From positions 1-64,000 of the forward strand of contig JAAXGZ010000064.1 of assembly GCA_012271135.1 (NCBI GenBank): a DNA stretch of 64,000 bases, in the 5' to 3' direction. The stretch's first letter is position 1; each line of letters opens with the position of its first letter. Under the pieces are notes generated by a model that saw only the letters and a program-made list of their open reading frames with translations, searched no databases and was not told where the DNA came from. This document shows positions 44,066 to 52,837 of this stretch, piece by piece. Both the position numbers and the translations under genes were made by a program. The stretch is from Caldilineales bacterium (GTDB lineage: Bacteria > Chloroflexota > Anaerolineae > Caldilineales > Caldilineaceae).

Positions 44066-45454
44066 ATGAACACCGAGTACACGCTTCCGGCCGGTGGTAG
44101 TCGGCGGCCGGAAGCCACAAATCGGCGGCACCTGCCGCTGGGCGTGCGCGAGTACCTGTGGCAGGACGCCCGGCTGCGGCAGCAGTTGGAAACTGCGGTC
44201 AACCGGACGTTTCGGACCTGGGGCTACAACACCGTCATCTTGCCGATGTTCGAATTCGGCGACATGCTGACGACCCGCACGCACGCTGCCACCCACGATC
44301 GCCTGTACCGCTTCCTGGACATGGAAGGCCGCACACTGATTCTGCGGCCCGACATGACAGCCGCCGTTGCCCGCTTGGTGGGCACGCGCCTGGCCGGGAT
44401 GGAAGGCCCCTTCCGGTTTTGCTATGCCGGCAGCGTGTTTCGTCACGAGGAAACCTCGGGTTTGGAGTATCAGCAGGAGTTTCGGCAGGCCGGAATTGAG
44501 TTGGTGGGATCCGCCGACGCCATGGCCGATGCCGAAATCCTGGCATGCATGGCAGCCGGCCTCAACGCATGCAACCTATCGGATTTCAGGATTGTGGTCG
44601 GCCACGCGGACTACTACGGCGGATTGTTGGACGCCCTTGACCCGCAGCCGTCCGACGCCCGACAGTTGCGGTGGGCAATGCACCGCAAAAGCGAACACGC
44701 TCTGGCCCGGTTTGTCGAATCCTGCCGCCCGAGTCCGAGGCAACGGGCCACACTAGAGAACCTGCTCACGCTGCAGGGTGCGGATGTGGCCGGGTTGTTG
44801 GAACGAGCCGCGGGGTTTTGCCTCAATCAGCGCATGGAATCGGCGCTGCTCAACCTGAGGGAACTGACCGAACAGCTGGATGCGTACGGCATCCTGGCAC
44901 GAGTCACGCTGGATCTTGCCGAATACCGGAACCTTGAGTACTACACCGGAATGACATTCGAGTTTCTGTTGCCCGATTCGGCTGCAGTGGCCGGCAGCGG
45001 CGGCCGGTATGACGGGTTGATAGGCAGATTTGGGCGCAGTCGTCCGGCGGTCGGCGGGATCCTGCATCTCGACCGCCTGGTCCGGGCTGTGCATTCAAAC
45101 CAAGCACCGCAGGCCCTGAGCCCCAAGCCTCCGCTCTGTCTGGTGGGGCAGACCAATTCCGGGGTTGCACTAGAGTCGCTGGGCAGGCTGCGCCAACAGG
45201 GACTCGACATCGTCGTGCACACTGATCCGCTGCCCGCATCAGGGATTCTGGCCATGGGGCACAGTCTGGGGGCCCGAGTCGTGGCGGACTGGTGCGACCG
45301 CACACAGTCCTTCGATGTGCTGGCATGCACGATTCCGGAGTGTGTCGGGCCGATGGACGTGTCGAAGTTCGAGCAACTGCTTGAGAGCCTGCAGCGGACC
45401 GAGCCGTCCGCCTCCGATCAATCCACCGCGATCATGGCAGGGGGAAATGTCTGA
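44066..45454 (+). CDS. hisZ: ATP phosphoribosyltransferase regulatory subunit HisZ
   Basis: Histidyl-tRNA-synthetase paralogue that forms an octameric complex with short HisG and is required for the first step of histidine synthesis. It is 462 residues, longer than typical HisZ (about 390), with a C-terminal anticodon-binding-like extension. HisRS-like motifs are seen: LPLGVREYLWQDARLR, LILRPDMTAAVAR, FCYAGSVFRHEE and FRQAGIELVGS, and the late motif YYTGMTFEFLLP. The adjacent HisG lacks the long-form regulatory domain, which supports HisZ rather than HisS. Its 3' end overlaps the hisG start by eight bases. Confidence 0.92.
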   Translation: MNTEYTLPAGGSRRPEATNRRHLPLGVREYLWQDARLRQQLETAVNRTFRTWGYNTVILPMFEFGDMLTTRTHAATHDRLYRFLDMEGRTLILRPDMTAAVARLVGTRLAGMEGPFRFCYAGSVFRHEETSGLEYQQEFRQAGIELVGSADAMADAEILACMAAGLNACNLSDFRIVVGHADYYGGLLDALDPQPSDARQLRWAMHRKSEHALARFVESCRPSPRQRATLENLLTLQGADVAGLLERAAGFCLNQRMESALLNLRELTEQLDAYGILARVTLDLAEYRNLEYYTGMTFEFLLPDSAAVAGSGGRYDGLIGRFGRSRPAVGGILHLDRLVRAVHSNQAPQALSPKPPLCLVGQTNSGVALESLGRLRQQGLDIVVHTDPLPASGILAMGHSLGARVVADWCDRTQSFDVLACTIPECVGPMDVSKFEQLLESLQRTEPSASDQSTAIMAGGNV

Positions 45455-46103
45455 CGCGACCTGCCGGCGGCCCCTGCGCATATCCCTGCCCAAAGGACGT
45501 TTGGCCGACGACGTGGCACGGCACCTTCGGGACGGGGGACTGGACGTTCCGGACTTCTCCGCCTCCCGGCAACTGACCCTGCGCACCGCGGACGGCACCC
45601 AGGAGTACATTCAATCCAAACCGACCGATGTTCCAACCTTCGTGGTGCATGGGGGCGCGGACATCGGGTTCTCGGGCTTGGATACGCTGCGGGAAGAAGG
45701 GGTGGACGTACTTGAACCCTTCACGCTCCCCATCGGCATCTGCCGGATTTCCTTGGCGGGGCCGCGGACGTGGCGCGACGTGGACCTGCATCTGAAGGAC
45801 CACCTGCGGGTGGCCACCAAGTACACGCGCATCGCGTCCGACTGGTTTGTGTCCCAAGGGATCAATGCCGAGGTAATCAAGCTCAATGGTTCCGTGGAAC
45901 TGGCACCCCTGACGGGTCTTTCAGACCTGATCGTCGATTTGGTGGAGACCGGGCGCACCCTGCAGGCGAACGGGCTGGTGGAACTGCAGCACGTGTTGGA
46001 CAGCAGGGTGGTGGTCATCGTCAACCGCTCGGCGTCCAGGCTGCGGGAGAACGAGGTCAGTCGCTTCCTGGCCTGCGTCCGTCCCTGTCCGCCGGGAGCC
46101 TGA
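45447..46103 (+). CDS. hisG: ATP phosphoribosyltransferase catalytic subunit, short form
   Basis: Catalyses the committed step of histidine synthesis, joining ATP and PRPP. ATG 45447 follows GGGGG and overlaps hisZ by eight bases; the ORF track begins at 45315 in the hisZ frame region. The product is 218 residues, typical of HisG_S, which needs HisZ. Motifs: RISLPKGRLADDV, GGADIGFSGLDTL, RVATKYTRIA, and the PRPP loop around GLSDLIVDLVETGRTL. The remaining his genes are elsewhere. The following rfbC gene starts within four bases. Confidence 0.96.
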   Translation: MSDATCRRPLRISLPKGRLADDVARHLRDGGLDVPDFSASRQLTLRTADGTQEYIQSKPTDVPTFVVHGGADIGFSGLDTLREEGVDVLEPFTLPIGICRISLAGPRTWRDVDLHLKDHLRVATKYTRIASDWFVSQGINAEVIKLNGSVELAPLTGLSDLIVDLVETGRTLQANGLVELQHVLDSRVVVIVNRSASRLRENEVSRFLACVRPCPPGA

Positions 46104-46106
46104 GTG

Positions 46107-46667
46107 ATGGATGCCCCTTCCCGTGCGCCGGCAACCGGAATTGCCGGCGCCAAAATCAGAGTGCCGCGGTGGTTCGAGGATTCCAGGGGTCGTTTCGCCG
46201 AAACATGGCGTTCGGAATGGTGCCCGGGTTTCGACATGTCCCAACTGCAGGGAAATCGCTCGGACAGCCGTCCGGGAGTGCTGCGGGGCTTGCACTATCA
46301 CTTTCTCCAGTTCGACTATTGGCAGGTGGTCCAAGGGGAAATCGAAGTTGGCCTGGTCGACTTGAGGGCCGATTCGGACACCTTCCTCCGGGCCGAAGTC
46401 CTGCGCCTGAACGCGCAGGCGGGCTGGGGATTGTTCATTCCGCCCGGCGTGGCCCACGGCTTCCATAGTCCCCGCGGGGCAATTCTGACGTACCTGGTCA
46501 ACCGGTACTACACGGGAACCGACGAGTTCAGCGTACTCTGGAACGATCCGGAGCTTGCAGTCCCGTGGACCTGCACCGATCCCATCCTGTCCGAGCGTGA
46601 CAGCCAGGCACCGCGCTGGCAGGACATTCCCGATTCAGACAGACCAATGACAAAGGCAATTCGATGA
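46107..46667 (+). CDS. rfbC: dTDP-4-dehydrorhamnose 3,5-epimerase-like protein
   Basis: RmlC-type cupin epimerase of 186 residues, expected to epimerise dTDP-4-keto-6-deoxyglucose for rhamnose synthesis. Motifs: DSRGRFAETW, the active-site SRPGVLRGLHYH, WQVVQGEIEVGLVDLR, PPGVAHGFHS and YYTGTDEFSVLWNDP. The catalytic His is in RGLHYH. ATG 46107 follows the hisG stop by three bases (GTG 46104 is possible). The rest of the rhamnose pathway (rfbA, B, D) is not in this window. Its stop overlaps the mtnP start in ATGA. Confidence 0.9.
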   Translation: MDAPSRAPATGIAGAKIRVPRWFEDSRGRFAETWRSEWCPGFDMSQLQGNRSDSRPGVLRGLHYHFLQFDYWQVVQGEIEVGLVDLRADSDTFLRAEVLRLNAQAGWGLFIPPGVAHGFHSPRGAILTYLVNRYYTGTDEFSVLWNDPELAVPWTCTDPILSERDSQAPRWQDIPDSDRPMTKAIR

Positions 46668-47548
46668 ACGAACCGATTCGCATCGGCGTCCTGGGCGGCA
46701 GCGGCGTCTATGACATGGAAGCCCTCACAGACGTGAGGGAACTAACCCTCGAAACCCCCTTCGGTGCTCCTTCCGGTCCCTACTTGGTCGGAAACATCCA
46801 TGGACAAAGGGTGGCATTTCTGGCCCGGCACGGCCGCGGACACACCATCTCGCCCTCGCGCCTGAACTTCAGGGCCAACATCTACGGCTTCAAGCAGTTG
46901 GGGGTCGAGTACCTCATCAGCGTCAACGCCTGCGGCAGCTTGCAACGGCGATACAAGGCCGAGCAGATCATGGTGCCGGATCAACTGTACGACCACACGC
47001 GGCTGCGGAACCTGTCGTTCTTCAACGACCCGGATGTTGGAACCGAGAATATTGTGTGTCACATCAGCCTGGCCGATCCGTTTTGTCCAGCCCTCAGCAA
47101 AGTCTGCTATCAGGCCCTGGTGGACACGGGAGCCGACGCCATCAAGGGCGGCAACATGATCACGATCGAGGGTCCTCGCTTCAGCACGAAGTTCGAAAGC
47201 CGGACCTTCGCCAGTTGGGGTACGGATGTCATTGGCATGACCACGTCACCCGAAGCGCAACTCGCCCGCGAGGCCGAGATGAGCTTCGCGGTCATGGCCC
47301 ACATCACGGATCAGGACATCTTCGACGAGGAGGCCACGGTTACCGTGGAGGTGGTGCTCGGACACATGGAGGCCAACATTCGTGCCGTGCGGCTCGCCCT
47401 GGTCAGGGTGGTGGAGCTATTGGAGGGTGCAACACACTCCCCCTTTCACAGGGAACTGGACTCCGCCATTCAATCCGGACGCAACTACATCACCGACGAG
47501 CAGTACCGTCGGTTTTCCCATCTCATCGGGCGCTTGAAGGCCGTCTGA
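46664..47548 (+). CDS. mtnP: S-methyl-5'-thioadenosine phosphorylase
   Basis: Cleaves methylthioadenosine to adenine and methylthioribose-1-phosphate, recycling the by-product of polyamine synthesis. It is 294 residues. Motifs: GVLGGSGVYDME, ARHGRGHTISPSRLNFRANIYG, SVNACGSLQ, and the phosphate and base pocket NMITIEGPRFSTKFESR. Position DVIGMTTSPEAQLAREAEM is typical for MTAP rather than PNP. It overlaps rfbC by four bases and is followed six bases later by lysK. Other methionine-salvage genes are not seen here. Confidence 0.94.
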   Translation: MNEPIRIGVLGGSGVYDMEALTDVRELTLETPFGAPSGPYLVGNIHGQRVAFLARHGRGHTISPSRLNFRANIYGFKQLGVEYLISVNACGSLQRRYKAEQIMVPDQLYDHTRLRNLSFFNDPDVGTENIVCHISLADPFCPALSKVCYQALVDTGADAIKGGNMITIEGPRFSTKFESRTFASWGTDVIGMTTSPEAQLAREAEMSFAVMAHITDQDIFDEEATVTVEVVLGHMEANIRAVRLALVRVVELLEGATHSPFHRELDSAIQSGRNYITDEQYRRFSHLIGRLKAV

Positions 47549-47554
47549 AACAAC

Positions 47555-48760
47555 GTGTCTTTGCCGGTCTCGAACCGCGCAGCCTGCCGCCTGCTGCGCA
47601 ATCTGGTCGAAATCCCATCGGTCAGCGGCGACGAACTGGCCGCCAGCCGATGGCTGGCCGCGCAGATGCGCGACCTCGGCTATGACCATGCCGAGGTGGA
47701 CTCCGCCAACAACGCCGTAGGGCGCATGGGCAGGGCCGACGCTCCGCGCACCGTGATGCTACTGGGCCACATCGACACGGTGCCTGGACACATTCCGGTG
47801 GAACTCAAGGTTGTCGGCGGGAAACAGGTTCTGTACGGCAGGGGCACAGTGGACGCCAAGGGACCGCTGGCCACCTTCACCGTCGCGGCCGCAAACCTGA
47901 AACAGACATTGCCCGAAGACTGCCAAGTGGTAGTGGTGGGTGCGGTGGAAGAGGAAGCCGCCACATCCAAAGGCGCCCGTTGCGTCAGGGATCGCCACAA
48001 CGGCCGCATCCTCCCGATTCCGGACTACTGCCTGATCGGGGAACCAACTGGCACCACGGGCATTGCCCGTGGCTACAAGGGCCGCATCCTGCTGCGGTTC
48101 CATGCCTGGCAGCCCACGGCACACACTGCCGGCCCAAGCATGGAAGTCGCGGAGCTGGCCGTGGCGTTTTGGTTTTATGTAAAACAGTTGGTGGAAGCCG
48201 GAGGACAGCCGGGATCCCAAGTGTTTGAGGCAGCATCCCCTAGCCTGCGCGAAATCAACACCGAACTTTGGCGGAACGGTCGAAACCATGTCAACACCCT
48301 GATTGGGATTCGCCTGCCGCTGGGTTTCGACGCGTTGCACTTTGTGCAGAATCTGCGCCGTTGGTGCGAGCAGCAGATCGGACCGGTCCGGGAGCCTATG
48401 CCGGCGCGCATCGATGCGGACACCTCGATCGGGTTTGCCTGCGCCGGACCGATCGTCGAAGCCCAGCTCGACCTGAGCGGGTTCGAACCCGCCTGGCTCA
48501 CCCCGCGGCGCAATCACCTGTCCACCTGCCTGCGGGGCGCCATTCGGCGGGTCACCGGCGGGCCACCCCGCTTCCTGGTTAAGACCGGCACCTGCGACAT
48601 GAACGTGGTCGGCCCCGCCTGGGGCTGTCCCGTGTTCGCCTATGGGCCGGGAGACTCTGAACTGGACCACACCCCGGAGGAACACATCGAAATCGAAGGA
48701 TACCTCGATGCTGTCCGTGTTCTGACGGACTCGTTGGGCACCCTGGTCAGGATGTTCTGA
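47555..48760 (+). CDS. lysK: LysK-type M20 amidohydrolase ([LysW]-lysine/ornithine hydrolase)
   Basis: M20 metallopeptidase of 401 residues from GTG 47555. Metal residues: H72 and D74 in [12 protein letters not shown]100 in [11 protein letters not shown], and the Glu pair E132-E134 in VEEEAA. The C-terminal segment [37 protein letters not shown] is characteristic of LysK, which releases lysine or ornithine from the carrier LysW. No LysW, LysX, LysZ or LysJ gene is adjacent, so LysK is an assignment by sequence resemblance; ArgE or DapE-like function is the alternative. It overlaps the 3' end of the convergent ABC-F gene by 14 bases. Confidence 0.82.
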   Translation: MSLPVSNRAACRLLRNLVEIPSVSGDELAASRWLAAQMRDLGYDHAEVDSANNAVGRMGRADAPRTVMLLGHIDTVPGHIPVELKVVGGKQVLYGRGTVDAKGPLATFTVAAANLKQTLPEDCQVVVVGAVEEEAATSKGARCVRDRHNGRILPIPDYCLIGEPTGTTGIARGYKGRILLRFHAWQPTAHTAGPSMEVAELAVAFWFYVKQLVEAGGQPGSQVFEAASPSLREINTELWRNGRNHVNTLIGIRLPLGFDALHFVQNLRRWCEQQIGPVREPMPARIDADTSIGFACAGPIVEAQLDLSGFEPAWLTPRRNHLSTCLRGAIRRVTGGPPRFLVKTGTCDMNVVGPAWGCPVFAYGPGDSELDHTPEEHIEIEGYLDAVRVLTDSLGTLVRMF

Positions 48761-50435
48761 CCGGCTGCCGACGCGGGCCGGGGTTCCGTTTCCGGCTTCC
48801 TGCCAGATTGGTGAGGTAGTCGCCGAACGTGCCTTGGAATTCCCTCAGGGCACCGTTCTGCAGGACCACGACCCGGTCTGCCAGGCGGTCCAGGAAGTAA
48901 CGGTCGTGCGACACCATCAGGATGGCGCCGGCGAAGCCCAACAGGACCTCCTCCAGGATTTCGGCCGACTGGATGTCCAGGTTGTTGGTTGGTTCGTCCA
49001 AGACCAGGAAGTTGGGTTGCTGAAGCATCATCAGGGCCATCTGCAACCGGCTCCGTTCGCCACCCGACAACGCCCCCACGGGATCCAGACACTGGCGGTA
49101 GCCGAACTGGAATTTCCGCAGGAAGGAAACGGCGGTGGCCTCGGTCATGGAGTGGTCGCGGCGCACCGTGGCAACCAGGTTCAGCCGGTAGTCGAGGTTG
49201 CGGTGTTCCTGGTCGTAGAAACCCAGCTTCAGGCTGGGCCCCAGCTTAATCGTACCGCCGGTGGGCTGCAGTTGGCCGCGGATCAAATTGAGCAACAGGG
49301 ACTTGCCCGCACCGTTGGGACCCACAATGGCCACCCGTTCACCCTTCCAAACCAGCAGATCCGCGCGGTCGAACAGCCGGACACCCGTATCGGGAAAGGT
49401 GAAGGAGACATTGGTCAACTCCAACACCTTCTCGCTCCCCCGCCGGTACTGCAGGGCCAGGTCCATGGTTTCGGAGTCGGTAACCGGTGCATCAATGCGG
49501 TCAATGCGGTCAATGCGCTTGAGAATGCTCTTGCCGCGGGTGATTAACTTGGGATTGTCAAAGACGGCTCCCCAGGTCAGAAGGCGCTTGGCCGACTCCT
49601 CCAGCCGTTTGATTTCCTTTTGTTGTGCCTGGTAGTGACGGGCCTGACTGGCAACCGCGGCCTCCTTCTGGATCACGTACTCCGAATAGTTGCCCGGCCA
49701 GGCAAATACCTTGCGTCGTTCCAGTTCAATGATGGAATCGACGATCAGGTCCAGCAAGTAGCGGTCGTGGGACACAATCGCCACTCCACCGCCAAAGGCA
49801 CCGATAATCCGTTCCAGCAACTGCTTGCCGCGCAGGTCGAGATGATTGTCGGGTTCATCCAGCACCAGGAAATCGGGCCGTCCAACCAGAATGCGCGCCA
49901 GGGCCAACAGCTTCTTTTGACCTCCGCTCAGGTCGGAGACCCGCAGACCAAAGCTGTCCTCCGCCAAGCCGACCTGCCTCAGGGTCGCTTCGATGGTCCG
50001 TTGGAAACTGGGACCGCCCAGTTCGGCATACCGGGCAACCAGTGTGTCCTGGCGAGCGATGGCCGCCTCCAATCTGGCCGGCTCCCCGTATACCTCCTCC
50101 AGTCCCATGCTGGCCTCGACCTCTTGGAGTTCCGCCTCAACCCGGTCCAGTTCCGGGAGGGCACCCTGCATCGCCTCCAATACCGTCGCGGACCGAGGCA
50201 ACTCGGCCTCCTGAGGCAGATAGCCGAACCGGACTGGACGGTCGTGGACCACGCTGCCGACATCGACACCATGAATCCCCGTAAGGCATTTGAGCAACGT
50301 GCTCTTGCCCGAACCATTGCGTCCCACGACACCAACAGTCTCCTGGCTGTACACAGCCAGGGTCACGTCCTCCAGGACGGGTTCGTCAAAGTAGGCCGCC
50401 GTAACCTGGTTGAACGAAAGGACTCTTTCCTTCAT
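48747..50435 (-). CDS. ABC-F family ATPase (Uup/EttA-like translation factor)
   Basis: Soluble twin-ATPase ABC-F protein of 562 residues, expected to act on the ribosome in translation or antibiotic protection; no membrane segment. The start ATG 50435 (MKERVLSFNQV) is preferred to 50456. First domain: GRNGSGKST, signature LSGGQKKLLALARIL and LDEPDNHLD. Second domain: GPNGAGKS, LSGGERSRLQMALMM and LDEPTNNLD. The P-site-tRNA interaction linker between domains contains RIDRIDRID, encoded by a 9-base tandem repeat. It converges on lysK with a short overlap. Exact ABC-F subclass not assigned. Confidence 0.93.
   Translation of the reverse strand: MKERVLSFNQVTAAYFDEPVLEDVTLAVYSQETVGVVGRNGSGKSTLLKCLTGIHGVDVGSVVHDRPVRFGYLPQEAELPRSATVLEAMQGALPELDRVEAELQEVEASMGLEEVYGEPARLEAAIARQDTLVARYAELGGPSFQRTIEATLRQVGLAEDSFGLRVSDLSGGQKKLLALARILVGRPDFLVLDEPDNHLDLRGKQLLERIIGAFGGGVAIVSHDRYLLDLIVDSIIELERRKVFAWPGNYSEYVIQKEAAVASQARHYQAQQKEIKRLEESAKRLLTWGAVFDNPKLITRGKSILKRIDRIDRIDAPVTDSETMDLALQYRRGSEKVLELTNVSFTFPDTGVRLFDRADLLVWKGERVAIVGPNGAGKSLLLNLIRGQLQPTGGTIKLGPSLKLGFYDQEHRNLDYRLNLVATVRRDHSMTEATAVSFLRKFQFGYRQCLDPVGALSGGERSRLQMALMMLQQPNFLVLDEPTNNLDIQSAEILEEVLLGFAGAILMVSHDRYFLDRLADRVVVLQNGALREFQGTFGDYLTNLAGSRKRNPGPRRQPVRTS
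49492..49518. repeat. Three tandem copies of a 9-base unit inside the ABC-F gene
   Basis: TCAATGCGG, TCAATGCGG, TCAATGCGC in direct succession, keeping the reading frame and coding RID-RID-RID in the inter-domain linker. In-frame slippage would change linker length by three residues. Direct observation. Confidence 0.9.
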
Positions 50436-50544
50436 CGTAGCCGTCCGCCCGGGCACCGCATCGCCATCGAATGGTCAATCCTCCTGCACCGTGCCCCGCG
50501 GCCGACCTGCGGAGGTTTAGGGTCGCAGGGCACCGAATTCCAAA

Positions 50545-51336
50545 TCAGGGAAGGGCTCCCGTAAAACCTCCATCCACGGCCAAACCGACGCCGGTGATGA
50601 AGCCTGCCTGCCTGCTGCACAGGAACGTGACCGCCGCACCAAATTCCATGGGATCCCCAAGGCGTCCCAGCGGCACCGTGGCTGCTCGTTCGGCAAACGC
50701 CTCCTCCACGGTGATGCCCTTCTGGTCGGCAGCCTGTTGGGCCAGTTCATCAAGCCGATCCGTCTTGGTCACACCCGGGCACACGGCATTCACGGTCGTC
50801 CCGGTCGCGGCAAGTTCCATGCTCAGGGTTTTGAGCACGCCGTGAACCCCGGTGCGCGTGGCATTGCTCAACACCATGCTTTCCATCGGATGCTTGGCAC
50901 TGACGCTGGTGATGGCCACCAAGCGGCCCTGATCACTGGCGGTGACATGCGGCAAGGCGGACCGGAGGAGCCTGACGGCGCTCATGAGGTTCAGTTGCAA
51001 CGCCAAGGCCCACTCGGTGTCGGTCTTGTCCGCGAACTCTCCGCTGGGCGGCCCCCCGGCGTTGGCCACCACAATATCAAGGCCGCCGAACCGATCAGCA
51101 GCCGCTTGGATGAAAGCGCCTGGAGCCTCCGCGTCGGACATGTCCGCAACCAAGGCCAACACCTCGGAACCGGTCTCCTCCCGTATACGGTCCGCAGCCG
51201 CCTGCAGGCGGTCTTCGTTGCGTGCGCAGATGGCAACGCGGCAGCCTTCCTGCGCCAAGGTCAGAGCTGACGCGAAGCCCAATCCGGCACTGGCCGCCGC
51301 AACAGCCGCGGCCCGGCCCTTGAGGTTCAGATCCAT
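50545..51336 (-). CDS. SDR-family oxidoreductase with atypical catalytic motif
   Basis: Short-chain dehydrogenase/reductase of 263 residues related to FabG-like proteins. The cofactor loop is AAASAGLGFASA and VANAGG follows the NAG motif. The catalytic Ser is in AITSVSAK, but the usual Y-x-x-x-K is absent: SNATR occupies its place, so Tyr and Lys become Ser and Arg. This substitution pattern is known in an SDR subgroup often annotated as 3-oxoacyl-ACP reductase homologue. The C-terminal FITGVGLAVDGGF is intact. It lies upstream of the ABC-F gene on the same strand with a 109-base gap. Confidence 0.87.
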   Translation of the reverse strand: MDLNLKGRAAAVAAASAGLGFASALTLAQEGCRVAICARNEDRLQAAADRIREETGSEVLALVADMSDAEAPGAFIQAAADRFGGLDIVVANAGGPPSGEFADKTDTEWALALQLNLMSAVRLLRSALPHVTASDQGRLVAITSVSAKHPMESMVLSNATRTGVHGVLKTLSMELAATGTTVNAVCPGVTKTDRLDELAQQAADQKGITVEEAFAERAATVPLGRLGDPMEFGAAVTFLCSRQAGFITGVGLAVDGGFTGALP

Positions 51337-51452
51337 GGTTGTTCCCCGTTGTGCACTGACGATGAGTCCTGGGAAACCGAATCGACGTGGCCTGCCGGTT
51401 CGGCCTGCGGCCAGAATAGCACGGTCGGCCCGCGCCGGGCCGCCGGGCCGAC

Positions 51453-52262
51453 CTACAGTTTCAGGGCGCGCACGAACAGGACTGGGGGAATGTCCGGCAT
51501 CGACCCGTACGACAGGGGTTGGAACGGCTCTTCGGTCGGCGGAAAGGACGGCTCCACCAAGCCGTTGACAACCAGACCCGCGGCCGTGAGGTGGCTTACG
51601 ATGGACTGTAGGGACCGATGGAAGTAGTAGTGGGTTTCCGGTTGCGTACGGATCCCGGTGGCCTTGTAGGGTTCCACATTCAAGTAGCGGTGGACCATTA
51701 CGCTATTCCGTTGCCCGGCAATGCCTTGCGCAGCCACGAGTTCCGCGTCGGGAGTGACAAAACAGGGATGCTGTTGGGAAATCACCCATATTCCCCCGGA
51801 GCGCAACAATGAGGCCACTTGCCGGCACATCAGGTCCACGACGGCAACATCCATGAACAACATATTGCAGACCACCGCGTCGAATCGTTTGTGGCGCCGA
51901 TGCAAGCATTTCCAGTCCTCTTCGCTGGTGACGTCCAGACTCAGGACCTCGCAACCGGGATTGCGCCGGGAGGCAATGTGTACAAACGCTTCCGCGCCGT
52001 CCGTGGCAACAACGTCCGCTCCCGCCCGCAGCAGGTCGCGGGTGTACAGACCCGCGCCGCATCCCAACTCCAGAATCTTGCGGCCGCGCACCGGCTCCAG
52101 CAGTTGCATGGCAACGGGCCGAACCAGAACATTGTGAAAATCGTTGCCGCGGTCACCCATGTAGGCATCCCAACATTCGGCGATCCGTTCCCAAACGGCC
52201 AAGGCATCCCGGTTGTACTCCGGCCACTGACCGTCGCGGATCGCATTGGCAGCCGTGCTCAC
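51453..52262 (-). CDS. Class I SAM-dependent methyltransferase
   Basis: A 269-residue methyltransferase. The SAM-binding loop is KILELGCGAGLYTRDLL, followed by VVATDGAEAF and the motif FDAVVCNMLFMDV; LLRSGGIWVISQQHPCF is motif III-like. Such Methyltransf_11/25-type enzymes act on small molecules, and the target is unknown. Its start overlaps the stop of the upstream SRPBCC gene in ATGA, showing translational coupling. Confidence 0.85.
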   Translation of the reverse strand: MSTAANAIRDGQWPEYNRDALAVWERIAECWDAYMGDRGNDFHNVLVRPVAMQLLEPVRGRKILELGCGAGLYTRDLLRAGADVVATDGAEAFVHIASRRNPGCEVLSLDVTSEEDWKCLHRRHKRFDAVVCNMLFMDVAVVDLMCRQVASLLRSGGIWVISQQHPCFVTPDAELVAAQGIAGQRNSVMVHRYLNVEPYKATGIRTQPETHYYFHRSLQSIVSHLTAAGLVVNGLVEPSFPPTEEPFQPLSYGSMPDIPPVLFVRALKL

Positions 52263-52672
52263 AGGGCCTCCGCACAGTGCCGAAACGCATCCATGGCCCG
52301 GGTCAGTTTTCCCGTTCTGGCCGGACGGGTGATCGGTCCGAGCCAGGCGGCAGGGCCATGCCAGGTTTCCCTAACCTTCGCCTGGCACCCCCCAACCGAA
52401 TCCTCGACCTCAAAAACAAGCACGGCGGTCGAAGACCATATCCGCACCTCAATTACCGCCATGCTCGGCTCTGCCGCCAGCCGCACGCAGGCCGCAAGCA
52501 CTCCCCATCTGCTGTCAAGCCTCAGCATGGAACCATCCGCCCACGGCTTCCCCTTCACCCACGCCGCGTGCCGGATGCCGTCGTACCACGCCGGCCAAGC
52601 AGACGTATCCGTGAAAACCGACCATGCCCGATTTCGGCTGGCTTGGATGAATGTACTCGCACTTGCCTGCAT
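52259..52672 (-). CDS. SRPBCC-family lipid- or ligand-binding protein
   Basis: A 137-residue START/polyketide-cyclase-like (SRPBCC) protein. The N-terminal SASTFIQASRNRAWSVFTDTSAWPAWYDGI segment is typical, as are the strands EVRIWSSTAVLVFEVED and the C-terminal helix TGKLTRAMDAFRHCAEAL. I use ATG 52672 (MQASASTF); 52687 is the alternative. It is coupled to the methyltransferase by a four-base overlap and divergent from the CCA-adding-enzyme homologue. The ligand is unknown. Confidence 0.8.
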   Translation of the reverse strand: MQASASTFIQASRNRAWSVFTDTSAWPAWYDGIRHAAWVKGKPWADGSMLRLDSRWGVLAACVRLAAEPSMAVIEVRIWSSTAVLVFEVEDSVGGCQAKVRETWHGPAAWLGPITRPARTGKLTRAMDAFRHCAEAL

Positions 52673-52837
52673 AATGGCTCGGACCACCGGGAATCGCGGG
52701 ACTGCACCGGCCGGTGCAGTTTGCCAGTTTCGAGTGCAAACCGGAAGCCATCCTGCCCCACTTCCACCTCAACAGGCCGTTTCCAGAGATCATGATTGAG
52801 TGTGGCAAATGCAATCGATGTCCGGGCGGAGCCTGCC

